Assembly: GCF_003713065.1 (NCBI RefSeq)
Contig: NZ_CP033433.1
Location: 2,019,001-2,083,000 of the forward strand
Direction: 5' to 3'
DNA from: Cohnella candidum
GTDB taxonomy: Bacteria > Bacillota > Bacilli > Paenibacillales > Paenibacillaceae
DNA length: 64,000 nucleotides
The translations under genes and the position numbers were made by a program. The notes beneath the pieces are model-generated. The model saw nothing but the letters and a program-made list of their open reading frames with translations, was not told where the DNA came from and made no database searches. Each line of letters begins with the position of its first letter. Position 1 is the stretch's first letter. Below are positions 51,580 to 59,751 of this stretch, in pieces.

Positions 51580-52821
51580 TCACCGGATCATGAGGGCGGC
51601 GTTCCCCGCGGTCAGGACGATGGTGATGGCCAGAAAGAACATCAATCCGACCGCGGCCAGCGCCGCGAACACATAGATGAGCGTCTTCCCGATCGTCTGC
51701 AGGCACGCGACGATCGGCGACTGACCGAGCGGCTGAAGCACCGCGCCCGCCACGTTGTAAATGAGCGCGAGCGTCAGGACTTTGACGGCGGGAAACGCAC
51801 ACAGGAACAGCAGGACGATGACGCCGGCCAGGCCGACCGCGTTTTTCACGAGCAGGCTGGCGGAGAGGACCGTATCCGCCGCGTCGGAAAACATCCTCCC
51901 GACGACCGGAACGAAATTTCCCGTCACGAATTTGGCCGTTTGCATGGCGACTCCGTCGGCGACGGCGCCGCTCGCACCCTGGATAGAGAGCACACCCAGG
52001 AAAATCGTGAACATGACGCCCATGACGCCGGCTCCGACGTTGCGCAGCAGGTTGGCGAGCTGGGTCACTTTGTAGCGATCGCTGATCGAACTGACCAAAT
52101 GAAGCACGGCGGAGAAAAACAGCAGCGGGAACACGAACAGATGGATAAACGTCCCCACCGTATGGATCATGAACACGATCAGCGGGTGCAGTACCGCGAC
52201 CGAAGCCACGCTGCCCGTGCCCGCCATCAAAGTCAGCAGCAGCGGGACCATCGCCAGCATGAACTGGACCATGTTCTGGATCGCTTCGGAGGCGTATGTG
52301 GTCGCCGTCCGGAAGCTGTTCACCGCCAGGATCAGCAGCACCAGATATGCGATCGCGTAGGCCACCTTGCTGACCGCATTGCGCTCGAACGCCGTCTGCA
52401 TCGTTTCGAGGATCATGGTGAACACCGTGAGCAGAACGATCGTGACGAGCAGCTTGCCGCTGTACAGCACCTCGTGGAGGAAAAACCGGAGCAGCCCCGC
52501 GAAAGCCTGCCCCATGCTCCACGGCTTGCCGTCCGGAAACATCAGCTGCCGGATTTCGGGAAGCTTGCCCTCCGGAAAGTAACCTCCATAGCGAGTCTTG
52601 AGGTCTTCCCAATACCTTTCGATTTCCTTCATTTCCATGTCGTGCGACTGCTTCTGGGCTAGCTCGGTCACAAAGCTGCCCGGTTCCCCGGTAGGCTCCG
52701 CGGGTGCCGCGCCGGATTCCGGCGCGGCAGCCCGGGCGGAAACCGGGGCCGGCGACAAAAGCGCGGCGGCGGTCAGGCACAAGGCGAACATGAGAACGAG
52801 GACGGATAAGCGGCGGCGCAT
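51580..52821 (-). CDS. spoIIIAE: Stage III sporulation protein AE
   Basis: A 413-residue polytopic protein. A cleavable-looking signal sequence (LSVLVLMFALCLTAAALLSPAPVSA) and a Pro/Glu-rich spacer are followed by about eight membrane helices. Characteristic parts are AYLVLLILAVNSFRTATTYASEAIQNMVQFMLAMVPLLLTLMAGTGS and VSSISDRYKVTQLANLLRN. It is the largest membrane subunit of the SpoIIIA complex, which supports forespore sigma-G activity. Confidence 0.96.
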   Translation of the reverse strand: MRRRLSVLVLMFALCLTAAALLSPAPVSARAAAPESGAAPAEPTGEPGSFVTELAQKQSHDMEMKEIERYWEDLKTRYGGYFPEGKLPEIRQLMFPDGKPWSMGQAFAGLLRFFLHEVLYSGKLLVTIVLLTVFTMILETMQTAFERNAVSKVAYAIAYLVLLILAVNSFRTATTYASEAIQNMVQFMLAMVPLLLTLMAGTGSVASVAVLHPLIVFMIHTVGTFIHLFVFPLLFFSAVLHLVSSISDRYKVTQLANLLRNVGAGVMGVMFTIFLGVLSIQGASGAVADGVAMQTAKFVTGNFVPVVGRMFSDAADTVLSASLLVKNAVGLAGVIVLLFLCAFPAVKVLTLALIYNVAGAVLQPLGQSPIVACLQTIGKTLIYVFAALAAVGLMFFLAITIVLTAGNAALMIR

Positions 52822-52855
52822 GTTCTCCCTCCCGACCGGCCGGCGGACCGCTTGA

Positions 52856-53254
52856 TCAGGCCGGCAGCAAATTCAGCACGGTTTCGACGATGACGCTGAT
52901 GATGGGAATCGCCATGACGAGGATGAGCATTTTCCCCGCGAACTCGATTTTGGAAGCAATGCTTTCCAGTCCCGCGTCCCGCACGATTTGGGCGCCGAAT
53001 TCGGCGATGTAGGCGATTCCGATGATTTTAAGCATCGTTTTCAAATACACCGAAGGAATGCCGGAACGGGCGGCCAAATCGTCCAACACCGACACGACGT
53101 CCCCGATCTTCCCGATCAAGGCGAGGAAGATGCCGACGCCGGTAAAGACCGCGAGCAAAAAAGCGAACATCGGCTTTTGTTCCCGGATGACCAGGATGAG
53201 TACGGTCGCGAGAAACCCGATGCCGACGATCTGAAGGATATCCACCGACCTCAC
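52856..53254 (-). CDS. spoIIIAD: Stage III sporulation protein AD
   Basis: A 132-residue membrane protein beginning VDILQIVGIGFLATVLILVIREQKP after a short lead, then FAFLLAVFTGVGIFLALIG and LKIIGIAYIAEFGAQIVRDAGLESIASKIEFAGKMLILVMAIPI. These match SpoIIIAD closely. The annotated GTG at 53254 abuts the spoIIIAC stop; a GTG three codons in is an equally good start. Confidence 0.95.
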   Translation of the reverse strand: MRSVDILQIVGIGFLATVLILVIREQKPMFAFLLAVFTGVGIFLALIGKIGDVVSVLDDLAARSGIPSVYLKTMLKIIGIAYIAEFGAQIVRDAGLESIASKIEFAGKMLILVMAIPIISVIVETVLNLLPA

Positions 53255-53458
53255 CTACTGGAACAGGAAGATCGTTTTGATCTCCTGAAAAAGTTCGTTG
53301 AGAAGCCTCACCACCATGAAGAGAACGACGACGAAGCCGATGACGGTGACCCAGTGCGCCATATCCTCCTTGCCCATCTGCTTCAACACCGTATGGATCA
53401 TGGCCACGATGATTCCGATGCCGGCGATTTGGAATATGGTGCTGACGTCGATATTCAT
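53255..53458 (-). CDS. spoIIIAC: Stage III sporulation protein AC
   Basis: A 67-residue protein with two membrane helices (IFQIAGIGIIVAMIHTVL and AHWVTVIGFVVVLFMVV), with GKEDMA in the loop, matching SpoIIIAC. It is a small subunit of the SpoIIIA complex related in sequence to SpoIIIAD. Confidence 0.96.
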   Translation of the reverse strand: MNIDVSTIFQIAGIGIIVAMIHTVLKQMGKEDMAHWVTVIGFVVVLFMVVRLLNELFQEIKTIFLFQ

Positions 53459-53511
53459 CGCATTCTCGGCCCCCCACTGTCACCCAGGAAAAACTTCCGA
53501 TCGTTGGTACG

Positions 53512-54030
53512 TCAGAGCATCAAAATGACGACGAGTGCGGCTCCGAGAACGCCCAGGCTGCGGCTCATTTTCTCGTAACGGTTCTGCTCGTCCCTGGCCG
53601 CCGCCTCCTCGGTCTGAAGCTGGATCATCGTCAGCCTTACGTGTTTCAGTTGGTCCTCGCGTCCGCTCGCCCCCAGCGTGGATCCCAAACGGGCCAACGC
53701 TTCGCGTTCGGGCTGCTTCATGGACGTCCGGCCCCAGCCTTCGGCCAGCGCCTTCTCCCAGCTCTCCCGGACCGTGGCGCCCGTGCCTCCCGCCAGCGAT
53801 CGGGCGATTTCGGAGAACAGCCCGGACACCGGAGGCGGAACCACTTCCGCGATACGGGATAAGGCTTCCGGCAGCGGCGTCTGGCCATATTGGATTTCCG
53901 TTTCCAGCCGCTGCAGCGCGTGCGTCAGCTGGCGGATTTGCCGGGGACGCGCGGCATAGCGGGCGGCTTGCAGATAACCGATCATCGTGCCCGCGAAAAG
54001 CACGAGGATCGCGCCGGCGAATTGGATCAT
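53512..54030 (-). CDS. spoIIIAB: Stage III sporulation protein AB
   Basis: A 172-residue protein. An N-terminal helix (MIQFAGAILVLFAGTMIGYLQA), a GspF-like helical domain (RQIRQLTHALQRLETEIQYGQTPLPEALSRIAE) and a C-terminal helix (LGVLGAALVVILML) match SpoIIIAB. It resembles type II/IV secretion inner-membrane platform proteins. It overlaps spoIIIAA by 4 bases. Confidence 0.95.
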   Translation of the reverse strand: MIQFAGAILVLFAGTMIGYLQAARYAARPRQIRQLTHALQRLETEIQYGQTPLPEALSRIAEVVPPPVSGLFSEIARSLAGGTGATVRESWEKALAEGWGRTSMKQPEREALARLGSTLGASGREDQLKHVRLTMIQLQTEEAAARDEQNRYEKMSRSLGVLGAALVVILML

Positions 54031-55055
54031 AGCCCCTTCCTTTCCGCCGTAAGGCCGTCGGGAGAGCGGATCGCCGGCTGCGGCCGGGATTTGATTTCCC
54101 GGGCCGCGTTTTCCGCGGTGACGATGCGGTGCTCGACTTTTCCTCCAGACCGCGAGAGCAGCACGAAGGTCCCGAACACTCCTTCCTCGGCCAGTGCCGA
54201 AAGCACCGGACGGGAAAAGACGTCGTCCAAGCCGGAAGCGTGCGCGGTCGCCAGCACCCGAACGCCGGCATGCAGGGCTTCCTTAAGCGCTGCGGCGTCT
54301 TCGGGCCGCCCGATCTCGTCCACGGCCACCACCTCGGGCGACATCGAGCGGACCATCATCATGATGCCTTCCGCTTTCGGGCAAGCATCGAGCACGTCAC
54401 ACCGCGGGCCGAGATCGAAAGTCGGGACGCCCGCTTGGCAGGCGGCGATTTCCGATCTCTCGTCCACCACGCCCACCTTTCGGCCTCCCCATTCCGCCGC
54501 TGCGGCATGATGCCATTCCCCGGCGCTGATGCAGCGCACCAAATCCCGGAGCAGCGTCGTCTTGCCTTGCTGCGGCGGCGATACGACGAGCGTATGCTTG
54601 ATCGTCCTCCCGCGGAGGTCAAGGATGCCGGGAAGCACCCCGGCGGCGCAGCCGGCACGCGACCGGGCGATCCGCACGTTGAACCCCGAGATATCCTTCA
54701 AATGCGCGACGTTTCCGCGATCGAGCACCGCGCGGCCGGCCAGTCCGATACGGTGGCCTCCGTCCACGGTGATATAGCCCCGTCTCAGCTCTTCTTCTAC
54801 CGCGTATAAAGAGTGATGGGTGATTCTTTCCAGCAATGCCCGGCATTCTTCTCTTCCCGGCGAGTAAGCCCGCCGGTAATCCGAGGTCAGTGAGCCGTCC
54901 GCCTTCACGAAGGCATGGCGGCCCGCGAAGCCGATCTCAAGCGGACGGTTCTCGCGGATTCGGATTTCCTCCAGCGTTGCGCCGGCATGCTCGGGCAGAT
55001 GCTCCAGCACGCCGCGCAAGGGAGGCGCGAAAAGATCCGGCAATGATGTCGCCAA
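54027..55055 (-). CDS. spoIIIAA: Stage III sporulation protein AA (secretion-type ATPase)
   Basis: A 342-residue cytoplasmic ATPase of the SpoIIIA complex. Walker A is SPPQQGKTTLLRD (159-171) and Walker B is EVVAVDEIGRPEDAA. The N-terminal domain has EIRIRENRPLEI and the glycine-rich GGHRIGLAGRAV. It is similar to type IV/II secretion ATPases and provides energy for the channel. It is first in the operon, preceded by a sigma-E promoter. Confidence 0.96.
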   Translation of the reverse strand: MATSLPDLFAPPLRGVLEHLPEHAGATLEEIRIRENRPLEIGFAGRHAFVKADGSLTSDYRRAYSPGREECRALLERITHHSLYAVEEELRRGYITVDGGHRIGLAGRAVLDRGNVAHLKDISGFNVRIARSRAGCAAGVLPGILDLRGRTIKHTLVVSPPQQGKTTLLRDLVRCISAGEWHHAAAAEWGGRKVGVVDERSEIAACQAGVPTFDLGPRCDVLDACPKAEGIMMMVRSMSPEVVAVDEIGRPEDAAALKEALHAGVRVLATAHASGLDDVFSRPVLSALAEEGVFGTFVLLSRSGGKVEHRIVTAENAAREIKSRPQPAIRSPDGLTAERKGL

Positions 55056-55099
55056 CCGTCAGACCCCCTTTCCGGCACAAGTTGTCCTTTGCTTTTTCA

Positions 55100-55127
55100 T
55101 GTGTATGCTTGGACATTCCGAATATGC
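55100..55127 (-). promoter_or_regulatory. Sigma-E promoter of the spoIIIA operon
   Basis: On the minus strand GCATATT (55127-55121) matches the sigma-E -35 consensus KMATATT exactly. CATACA (55107-55102), followed by CA, matches the -10 consensus, and the spacing is 13 bases. It lies about 45 bases before the spoIIIAA start. Confidence 0.82.
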
Positions 55128-55145
55128 CAACCCGTCCCGGTCCCC

Positions 55146-55412
55146 TCAGCCTTTGCGGAGGATTCCGATGAGCAGGCAGGCGACACCCGCCATGACCCAA
55201 ATCATCTTGGCCGGGGACAGCTTGTCCGATAAGCCGACAAGCCCGATCGCCGTCGTCGAAATGAGGACGAGCGGACCCACAAGCGCCAGCATGGAATTGA
55301 CCACGAGCGCTTTCTCGACACTGTTGAGCCGGATCATGACGATCGCCGCCGTTAATTCGAGACTGCCGGACAGCATTCTGAGGATCGCCATGCTCATGGC
55401 GGCCTTGTCCAT
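55146..55412 (-). CDS. yqhV: YqhV family membrane protein (DUF2619)
   Basis: An 88-residue protein with three hydrophobic segments (MSMAILRMLSGSLELTAAIVMIRL, ALVVNSMLALVGPLVLISTTAIGL and MIWVMAGVACLLIGIL), matching YqhV, the usual upstream neighbour of spoIIIAA. AAGGAGGGAG precedes the ATG. Function unknown; in B. subtilis it belongs to the sporulation neighbourhood. Confidence 0.85.
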   Translation of the reverse strand: MDKAAMSMAILRMLSGSLELTAAIVMIRLNSVEKALVVNSMLALVGPLVLISTTAIGLVGLSDKLSPAKMIWVMAGVACLLIGILRKG

Positions 55413-55460
55413 GTTCTCCCTCCTTGGAATGCAGGTTCGTTATACGTTTATGCGGACGGC

Positions 55461-55511
55461 CCGCCTAACTTGTCTACTTTCGCGGAACGGAGGGAACCCG
55501 CGGATAGGCGG
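55461..55511 (+). promoter_or_regulatory. Inverted repeats in the leader of the phosphosulfolactate synthase gene
   Basis: CCGCCTA (55461-55467) pairs with TAGGCGG (55505-55511) and CGCGG (55481-55485) with CCGCG (55498-55502). A second inverted pair, TTGTCTAC (55470-55477) and GTAGACAA (55542-55549), spans the same 153-bp gap. No named riboswitch class fits. Confidence 0.45.
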
Positions 55512-55565
55512 TTGCATATATTGCTTTTGACATTCCACCTTGTAGACAAACGAGGAGAGTAGAAC

Positions 55566-56384
55566 ATGGAAACGACCTCCAACCTGATGTGGCCCGGCGC
55601 TCTCTCGGATCCGAGCGGCCGCCGGCAGGCGAAACCCCGCGCCGCGGGAATCACGATGGTCATCGACAAGGGACTGGGCCAGCATGCGTTCGAAGACCTG
55701 TTGGCCGCGGCGGGCGAGTATATCGACATCATCAAATTCGGCTTCGGCACTTCGCCGCTCTACCCTGTGGAACTGCTCACGAGGAAAATCGAGTGGGCGA
55801 AACGCAGCCGGATTACGGTCATTCCGGGCGGCACGCTCCTTGAAGCGGCCGTGGCCCGGGACGTCGTCCCTGCGTTTTTCCGGCAGGTACTGGGCTTCGG
55901 CTTCGACGGGATCGAAGTGTCCGACGGCACGATCGAGCTGCCGCGCGACCGCCGTGACGAGCTGATCCGCGACGCTGCGGCGCTTGGCTTGAAAGTTTAT
56001 ACCGAGTATGGCAAAAAGATTTTCGGCTCCCGGATCGACGTGCAGGAGTTCGCGGAAACGGCCGAACGGGATTTCGAGGCCGGTGCGGAGCTCGTGACGG
56101 TGGAAGCGAGGGAGTCCGGCGTCGGCGTAGGTCTGTTTGACGAAAAAGGAAGCTGCCGCGAGCAGACGTTGAGCGAAATGCTCCGCATCATCCCCAACCG
56201 GAGCCGAATCCTGTGGGAAGCGCCGCAGAAAGAACAGCAAGTCGCGCTGATCAAGTCGATCGGGCCGGAGGTCAACCTGGGCAACATTCCCGTCCATGAC
56301 GTGATGGCGCTGGAAACGATGCGCAGGGGACTTCGCTCCGATACCTTCGAGCTGGGCGGCGCGTTTTCCGATTACGTGATTTGA
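55566..56384 (+). CDS. Phosphosulfolactate synthase
   Basis: A 272-residue ComA-family enzyme that adds sulfite to phosphoenolpyruvate to give phosphosulfolactate. The TIM-barrel family blocks are [76 protein letters not shown] and [20 protein letters not shown]. In bacilli this leads to sulfolactate, which accumulates in spores (YitD/YuxI type), so it likely serves sporulation. It stands alone with a strong terminator after it. Confidence 0.92.
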   Translation: METTSNLMWPGALSDPSGRRQAKPRAAGITMVIDKGLGQHAFEDLLAAAGEYIDIIKFGFGTSPLYPVELLTRKIEWAKRSRITVIPGGTLLEAAVARDVVPAFFRQVLGFGFDGIEVSDGTIELPRDRRDELIRDAAALGLKVYTEYGKKIFGSRIDVQEFAETAERDFEAGAELVTVEARESGVGVGLFDEKGSCREQTLSEMLRIIPNRSRILWEAPQKEQQVALIKSIGPEVNLGNIPVHDVMALETMRRGLRSDTFELGGAFSDYVI

Positions 56385-56398
56385 CGAACGGCACGGCA

Positions 56399-56432
56399 AA
56401 GCCCCGCGGATGGGTCCGCGGGGCTTTTCTCG
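56399..56432 (+). terminator. Terminator after phosphosulfolactate synthase gene
   Basis: A 12-bp perfect stem AAGCCCCGCGGA/TCCGCGGGGCTT with loop TGGG, followed by TTCTCGTTC. Confidence 0.88.
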
Positions 56433-56523
56433 TTCTATTTCGCAGGCTTGTTCCATATCGTGTACAAGACGCCGCATGCTCGCCGCGGCTTACCAATCCG
56501 TAACCGGGAGCGTGCTTCGTCCA

Positions 56524-56982
56524 ATGAACGGTGAAATCGTGCTCGTCGCTCTCATCATCATCGGCTTGCTGGGCCGTTCCCCGATCATCACGACGGCAGC
56601 CTGCCTGCTGCTTATCGTCAAGCTGATCCATTTTCAGCGGTTTTTGCCGGTCATCGAACGGCGCGGCCTGGAATTCGGCCTGCTGTTCCTGACGCTCGCC
56701 GTCCTCGTGCCTTTCGCCTCCGGGAAAATGCAGGTGAAGGACGTCACCGCCGCGTTCACCAGCTGGACCGGTTGGGTGGCGCTTTTCGGCGGCGCCGTCG
56801 CCACCTATTTGAACAGCAGAGGCCTCGACCTGCTGAAGGTGGATCCGCAGCTCATCGTGGGACTCGTCATCGGCTCGATCATCGGCATCGTCATGCTTCG
56901 GGGCATCCCCGTAGGACCGCTGATGGCAGCGGGATTAACCGCGCTCATTCTCAAAATCGTGCAGCTGATCGCCGGCAAATGA
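56524..56982 (+). CDS. DUF441 (YtwI-like) membrane protein
   Basis: A 152-residue protein with four or five hydrophobic segments, starting [34 protein letters not shown]. Also present are [21 protein letters not shown] and [42 protein letters not shown] segments (residues about 80-125), matching DUF441/UPF0756. Function unknown. The ATG at 56524 is the family start; the ribosome binding site is weak (GGGAG 13 bases upstream). Confidence 0.87.
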   Translation: MNGEIVLVALIIIGLLGRSPIITTAACLLLIVKLIHFQRFLPVIERRGLEFGLLFLTLAVLVPFASGKMQVKDVTAAFTSWTGWVALFGGAVATYLNSRGLDLLKVDPQLIVGLVIGSIIGIVMLRGIPVGPLMAAGLTALILKIVQLIAGK

Positions 56983-56996
56983 TCCGGGATCCGACG

Positions 56997-57046
56997 CAAA
57001 AAAGCCTTCGGGCGACCGCTTGAATCCAGCGGTTTCCGAAGGCTTT
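56997..57046. terminator. Bidirectional terminator between DUF441 gene and lysC
   Basis: The stem AAAGCCTTCGG/CCGAAGGCTTT with an inner ACCGCT/AGCGGT pair lies between convergent genes. On the minus strand (for lysC) it ends in TTTTTTG. Confidence 0.88.
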
Positions 57047-57070
57047 CGATTGTTCTATGTGCTTGTTGAA

Positions 57071-58324
57071 TTAACGGCGATCCTGGGGGCCTCCGACGAA
57101 GGCCGTATCCGCCGTGTCCAAGCCATAAGCGGTGTGCAGCGCGCGAACGACTTCTTGCACGGGCTCGGCTGCGATGACGCAGGACACTTTGATTTCGGAC
57201 GTGCTGACCATTTTGATGCTGACGCCCAGCTTGGAGATCGCTTCGAACATGCGAGCCGCAACGCCGGGGTTCGAAACCATGCCCGCACCGACGATCGACA
57301 CTTTCACGAGGTTTTCTTCGTAAGTCGCTTCGTCATAAGGCACCGCGGAGCGAATGCCGCCAATGACGTCCATCGCGCGGGAACGATCCGCAAGGGAGAC
57401 GGTGAACGAGAAATCCGCTTTGCCGTTCTGTACGCCGCTTTGCACGATGATGTCCACGTCGATGCCGGCTTCCGCCAGCGCGGTGAAAATTTTCGCCAGG
57501 ACGCCCGGAATATCCGCCACGCCCAAAATGCTGATTCTTGCCACGTTTTTGTCATAAGCGATGCCGCGAACGACGACCCCTTGTTCCATTTCCGCTTCCT
57601 CCCTCACGAGCGTTCCTTCGTTCTGCGTAAAGCTGGAACGCACCACCAAATTCACGTTGTTATGTTTCGCGTATTCCACGGCTCGGGGATGCAGCACGGC
57701 CGCTCCCAGGTTAGCCAACTCGAGCATTTCGTCATACGAAATGGCATCCAGCTTGCGCGCGTTTTTGACGATGCGGGGATCGGTCGAGTAAATCCCGTCC
57801 ACGTCGGTGTAAATTTCGCAGACATCCGCCTTGACAGCGGCTGCTAAGGCAACGGCCGTCGTGTCCGAACCGCCCCGGCCGAGCGTCGTGATTTCCCCGT
57901 CGTCCGTCATGCCTTGGAAGCCGGCGACGATCACGATGTTGCCTTCGTCCAGCGCTTTGTGCAGCCGGTCCGGCGTAATATCGGTAATCCGCGCTTTGCC
58001 ATGAACCGCTTCGGTCCGGATGCCCGCCTGCCAGCCGGTGACCGACTTGGCTGGGTGGCCGAGCTTGTGGATGGCCATGGACAGCAGCGCGACCGAAATC
58101 TGCTCTCCGGTCGTCAGCAGCATATCCATCTCCCGGGCGGGCGGATTATCGTTGATTTCTTTCGATTTGTCGATCAAGTCGTCGGTCGTGTCTCCCATCG
58201 CCGATACGACGACGACGACGCGGTCGCCTTGCAGCTTCTTGTCGACGATGCGCTGCGCGACGCGTCCCATCCGCTCCGTGGTCCCGACGGAACTTCCGCC
58301 GAATTTCATCACGATCAAAGCCAA
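57071..58324 (-). CDS. lysC: Aspartate kinase
   Basis: A 417-residue aspartokinase. The kinase domain starts MALIVMKFGGSSVGTTERM, with LTTGEQISVALLSMAI and TTLGRGGSDTTAVALAAAVKADVCEIYTDVDGIYSTDPR. Two C-terminal ACT domains (from about residue 265) carry VADIPGVLAKIFTALAEAGIDVDIIVQ and VSNPGVAARMFEAISKLGVSIKMVSTSEIKVSC, the inhibitor-binding sites. The size is that of alpha/beta-type LysC rather than ThrA. No lysine riboswitch is visible in the leader. An internal start for a beta subunit is typical of the family but was not verified. Confidence 0.95.
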   Translation of the reverse strand: MALIVMKFGGSSVGTTERMGRVAQRIVDKKLQGDRVVVVVSAMGDTTDDLIDKSKEINDNPPAREMDMLLTTGEQISVALLSMAIHKLGHPAKSVTGWQAGIRTEAVHGKARITDITPDRLHKALDEGNIVIVAGFQGMTDDGEITTLGRGGSDTTAVALAAAVKADVCEIYTDVDGIYSTDPRIVKNARKLDAISYDEMLELANLGAAVLHPRAVEYAKHNNVNLVVRSSFTQNEGTLVREEAEMEQGVVVRGIAYDKNVARISILGVADIPGVLAKIFTALAEAGIDVDIIVQSGVQNGKADFSFTVSLADRSRAMDVIGGIRSAVPYDEATYEENLVKVSIVGAGMVSNPGVAARMFEAISKLGVSIKMVSTSEIKVSCVIAAEPVQEVVRALHTAYGLDTADTAFVGGPQDRR

Positions 58325-58367
58325 CGGTGTTCACTCCTCAAGTTAAAACATTTGCATAATGCCTAAT

Positions 58368-58373
58368 ATTATA
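58368..58373 (-). promoter_or_regulatory. -10 element of lysC
   Basis: TATAAT on the minus strand about 44 bases before the lysC start. No good -35 box is present at normal spacing (a TTGCAC lies only 14 bases upstream), so the promoter is tentative. Confidence 0.4.
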
Positions 58374-58461
58374 ACATAGGACCCGGGGTGCAAAAAGCAT
58401 AAAAATTCAGTGAAATAGAGGGGATTCCAAGGGCTCATTCGGGGGCATGCGGAGGGGTGCG

Positions 58462-58690
58462 ATAGCCGGAAATTCCGGTTATGGTCGCTGCGTTGGGGTG
58501 GTGAGTCGTGGAGTTAATCGTGTATTCCGGTTATCTCCGTTTATTTGGGGCTTTGTAGGGTGAATTAATCGGAAAACCAGGTTAACTCGGATGATTTAGG
58601 ACAGGAATTAATGTGTTAATCGGAAAAACCGGTTATCGGCTCCCTATTCGCAGGGATGTACGGTAAGTTAGCAGGAATTTCCGATTAACC
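58462..58690. repeat. Degenerate 51-bp-period array A (TTAATCGG...CCGGTTA family)
   Basis: Five copies of a near-palindromic core, consensus TTAATCGGAAAAACCGGTTA, start at 58462, 58514, 58565, 58616 and 58668, that is, at steps of 52, 51, 51 and 52 bases. The cores vary in the middle (AAATTCC, GTATTCC, AAAACCAG, AAAAACC, GAATTTCC). Stop codons in all frames rule out coding. It opens the 838-bp gene-free stretch between lysC and efp. Confidence 0.75.
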
Positions 58691-58720
58691 CGCGCGCTCC
58701 ACGCCATCCGCCGACAGAAC

Positions 58721-58800
58721 TTAAACCCGCCGCACTCCCACCATCCGCCGACTTAAGTAACCCTCGTTTAATTAAACCCGCACGCACTCCCACCATTTAG
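58721..58800. repeat. 51-bp-period array B (TAAACCCGC-CACTCCCACCAT units)
   Basis: Two units beginning TAAACCCGC and containing GCACTCCCACCAT start at 58721 and 58772 (51 bases apart). A third, isolated copy of the same 31-bp element recurs at 59031-59061, and a diverged one at about 58685. Confidence 0.7.
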
Positions 58801-58814
58801 TCAACATGCACCAC

Positions 58815-59018
58815 AAGACGGTCAGACCGTCTTCTGTACCGCCAAAGTAACCAAACCCGCCCCGCAAGACGGTGAGACCGTCTTCGGCAACTCCAAACTA
58901 ACCAAATCTCCCCCGCAAGACGGTGGGACCGTCTTCGGTAACGCCAATGTAACCAAATCCACTCCCCAAGACGGTGAGACCGTAATCGGCACTCCAGCGT
59001 AACAAGACTCGCTCCGAA
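58815..59018. repeat. Tandem array C: four 51-bp units with an 8-bp hairpin
   Basis: Four exact-length 51-bp units begin AAGACGGT at 58815, 58866, 58917 and 58968. The first three carry AAGACGGT and ACCGTCTT as a perfect 8-bp stem with a 3-base loop that differs (CAG, GAG, GGG). In the fourth the right arm is broken (ACCGTAAT). Other conserved blocks are CCAA and TAACCAAA. Read on the minus strand the array gives 17-residue repeats (RRRSHRLAG then WLxW). The open frame at 58797-59072 has no ribosome binding site, so I treat it as a repeat, not a gene. Confidence 0.85.
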
Positions 59019-59030
59019 ATCACCTTTACT

Positions 59031-59062
59031 TAAACCCGCACGCACTCCCACCATCCGCCGAC
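59031..59062. repeat. Further copy of the array B element
   Basis: TAAACCCGCACGCACTCCC followed by ACCATCCGCCGAC repeats the element at 58721-58751 and 58772-58795, placing array C between direct repeats. Confidence 0.7.
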
Positions 59063-59101
59063 CCACTCCCAAAATACTCGCCCCCTCCCTGCCTGCAAAC
59101 G

Positions 59102-59143
59102 CGAAAAATCCCCGCCGCCGGCAAGCCGGACGAAGCGGGGATT
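59102..59143 (-). terminator. Terminator of the aroQ-pepQ-efp unit
   Basis: The outer stem AATCCCCGC/GCGGGGATT encloses an inner CCGG/CCGG stem. On the minus strand it is followed by TTTTTCG, 19 bases after the efp stop. Confidence 0.88.
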
Positions 59144-59162
59144 CCTATCGCAAATCGGCGAA

Positions 59163-59720
59163 TTACGCGCGGGAAACGTACTTGCCTTCGCGCGTGTCGA
59201 TCAGGAGCACGTCGCCTTCGTTGATGAACAGCGGCACTTGAACGTTCAGGCCGGTTTCGACTTTGGCGCTTTTGGTGGCGCCGGTCGCGGTGTTGCCTTT
59301 GATGCCCGGCTCGGTTTCCGTAACGGTCAGCTCGACGCTGTTCGGCAGGCTGATGCCGATGATCTCGCCTTGGTAGCTCGAGATGTTCACGTTCATATTT
59401 TCCTTGAGGAAGTTAATTTCCCACTCCAGCTGCTTCTTGTCCAGCTCGAACTGGTCGTAAGTCTCGTTGTCCATGAACGTGTATTCGTTGCCGGAGTTGT
59501 ACAGGTACTGGACCTGGCGGTTTTCGATGATGGCGCGTGCGACGGTTTCGCCCGCGCGGAACGTTTTCTCGACGACGTTGCCGTTGCGCAGGTTTTTGAG
59601 CTTGGAACGTACGAAAGCGGCGCCTTTACCCGGCTTGACGTGCTGGAAGTCGGTAACGGAGAAAATGTCTCCGTCTACCTCGATGGAAAGGCCTGTTTTG
59701 AAATCGTTAACGGAAATCAC
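59163..59720 (-). CDS. efp: Translation elongation factor P
   Basis: A 185-residue EF-P, which rescues ribosomes stalled at polyproline. The tip of domain I is [18 protein letters not shown] with Lys32, the position modified (5-aminopentanol) in B. subtilis EF-P. Domains II and III follow with [20 protein letters not shown] and [35 protein letters not shown]. It is the last gene of the yqhR/aroQ-pepQ-efp group. Confidence 0.97.
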   Translation of the reverse strand: MISVNDFKTGLSIEVDGDIFSVTDFQHVKPGKGAAFVRSKLKNLRNGNVVEKTFRAGETVARAIIENRQVQYLYNSGNEYTFMDNETYDQFELDKKQLEWEINFLKENMNVNISSYQGEIIGISLPNSVELTVTETEPGIKGNTATGATKSAKVETGLNVQVPLFINEGDVLLIDTREGKYVSRA

Positions 59721-59751
59721 TGAAAGTTCCCTCCTGTGGAAACGTCGCTCC

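Noticed and set aside
55513-55545. Sporulation sigma-factor promoter before phosphosulfolactate synthase
   Set aside because: GCATATATT and CATTCCA look suggestive, but the spacing does not fit sigma-E, sigma-F/G or sigma-K.
58325-58460. Lysine riboswitch upstream of lysC
   Set aside because: The space between the lysC start and its -10 box is about 40 bases, far too short for an L-box, and no conserved core is seen.
58462-59062. CRISPR array
   Set aside because: The whole 51-bp unit, not just a repeat with unique spacers, is conserved. The cores are degenerate and no cas gene is present.
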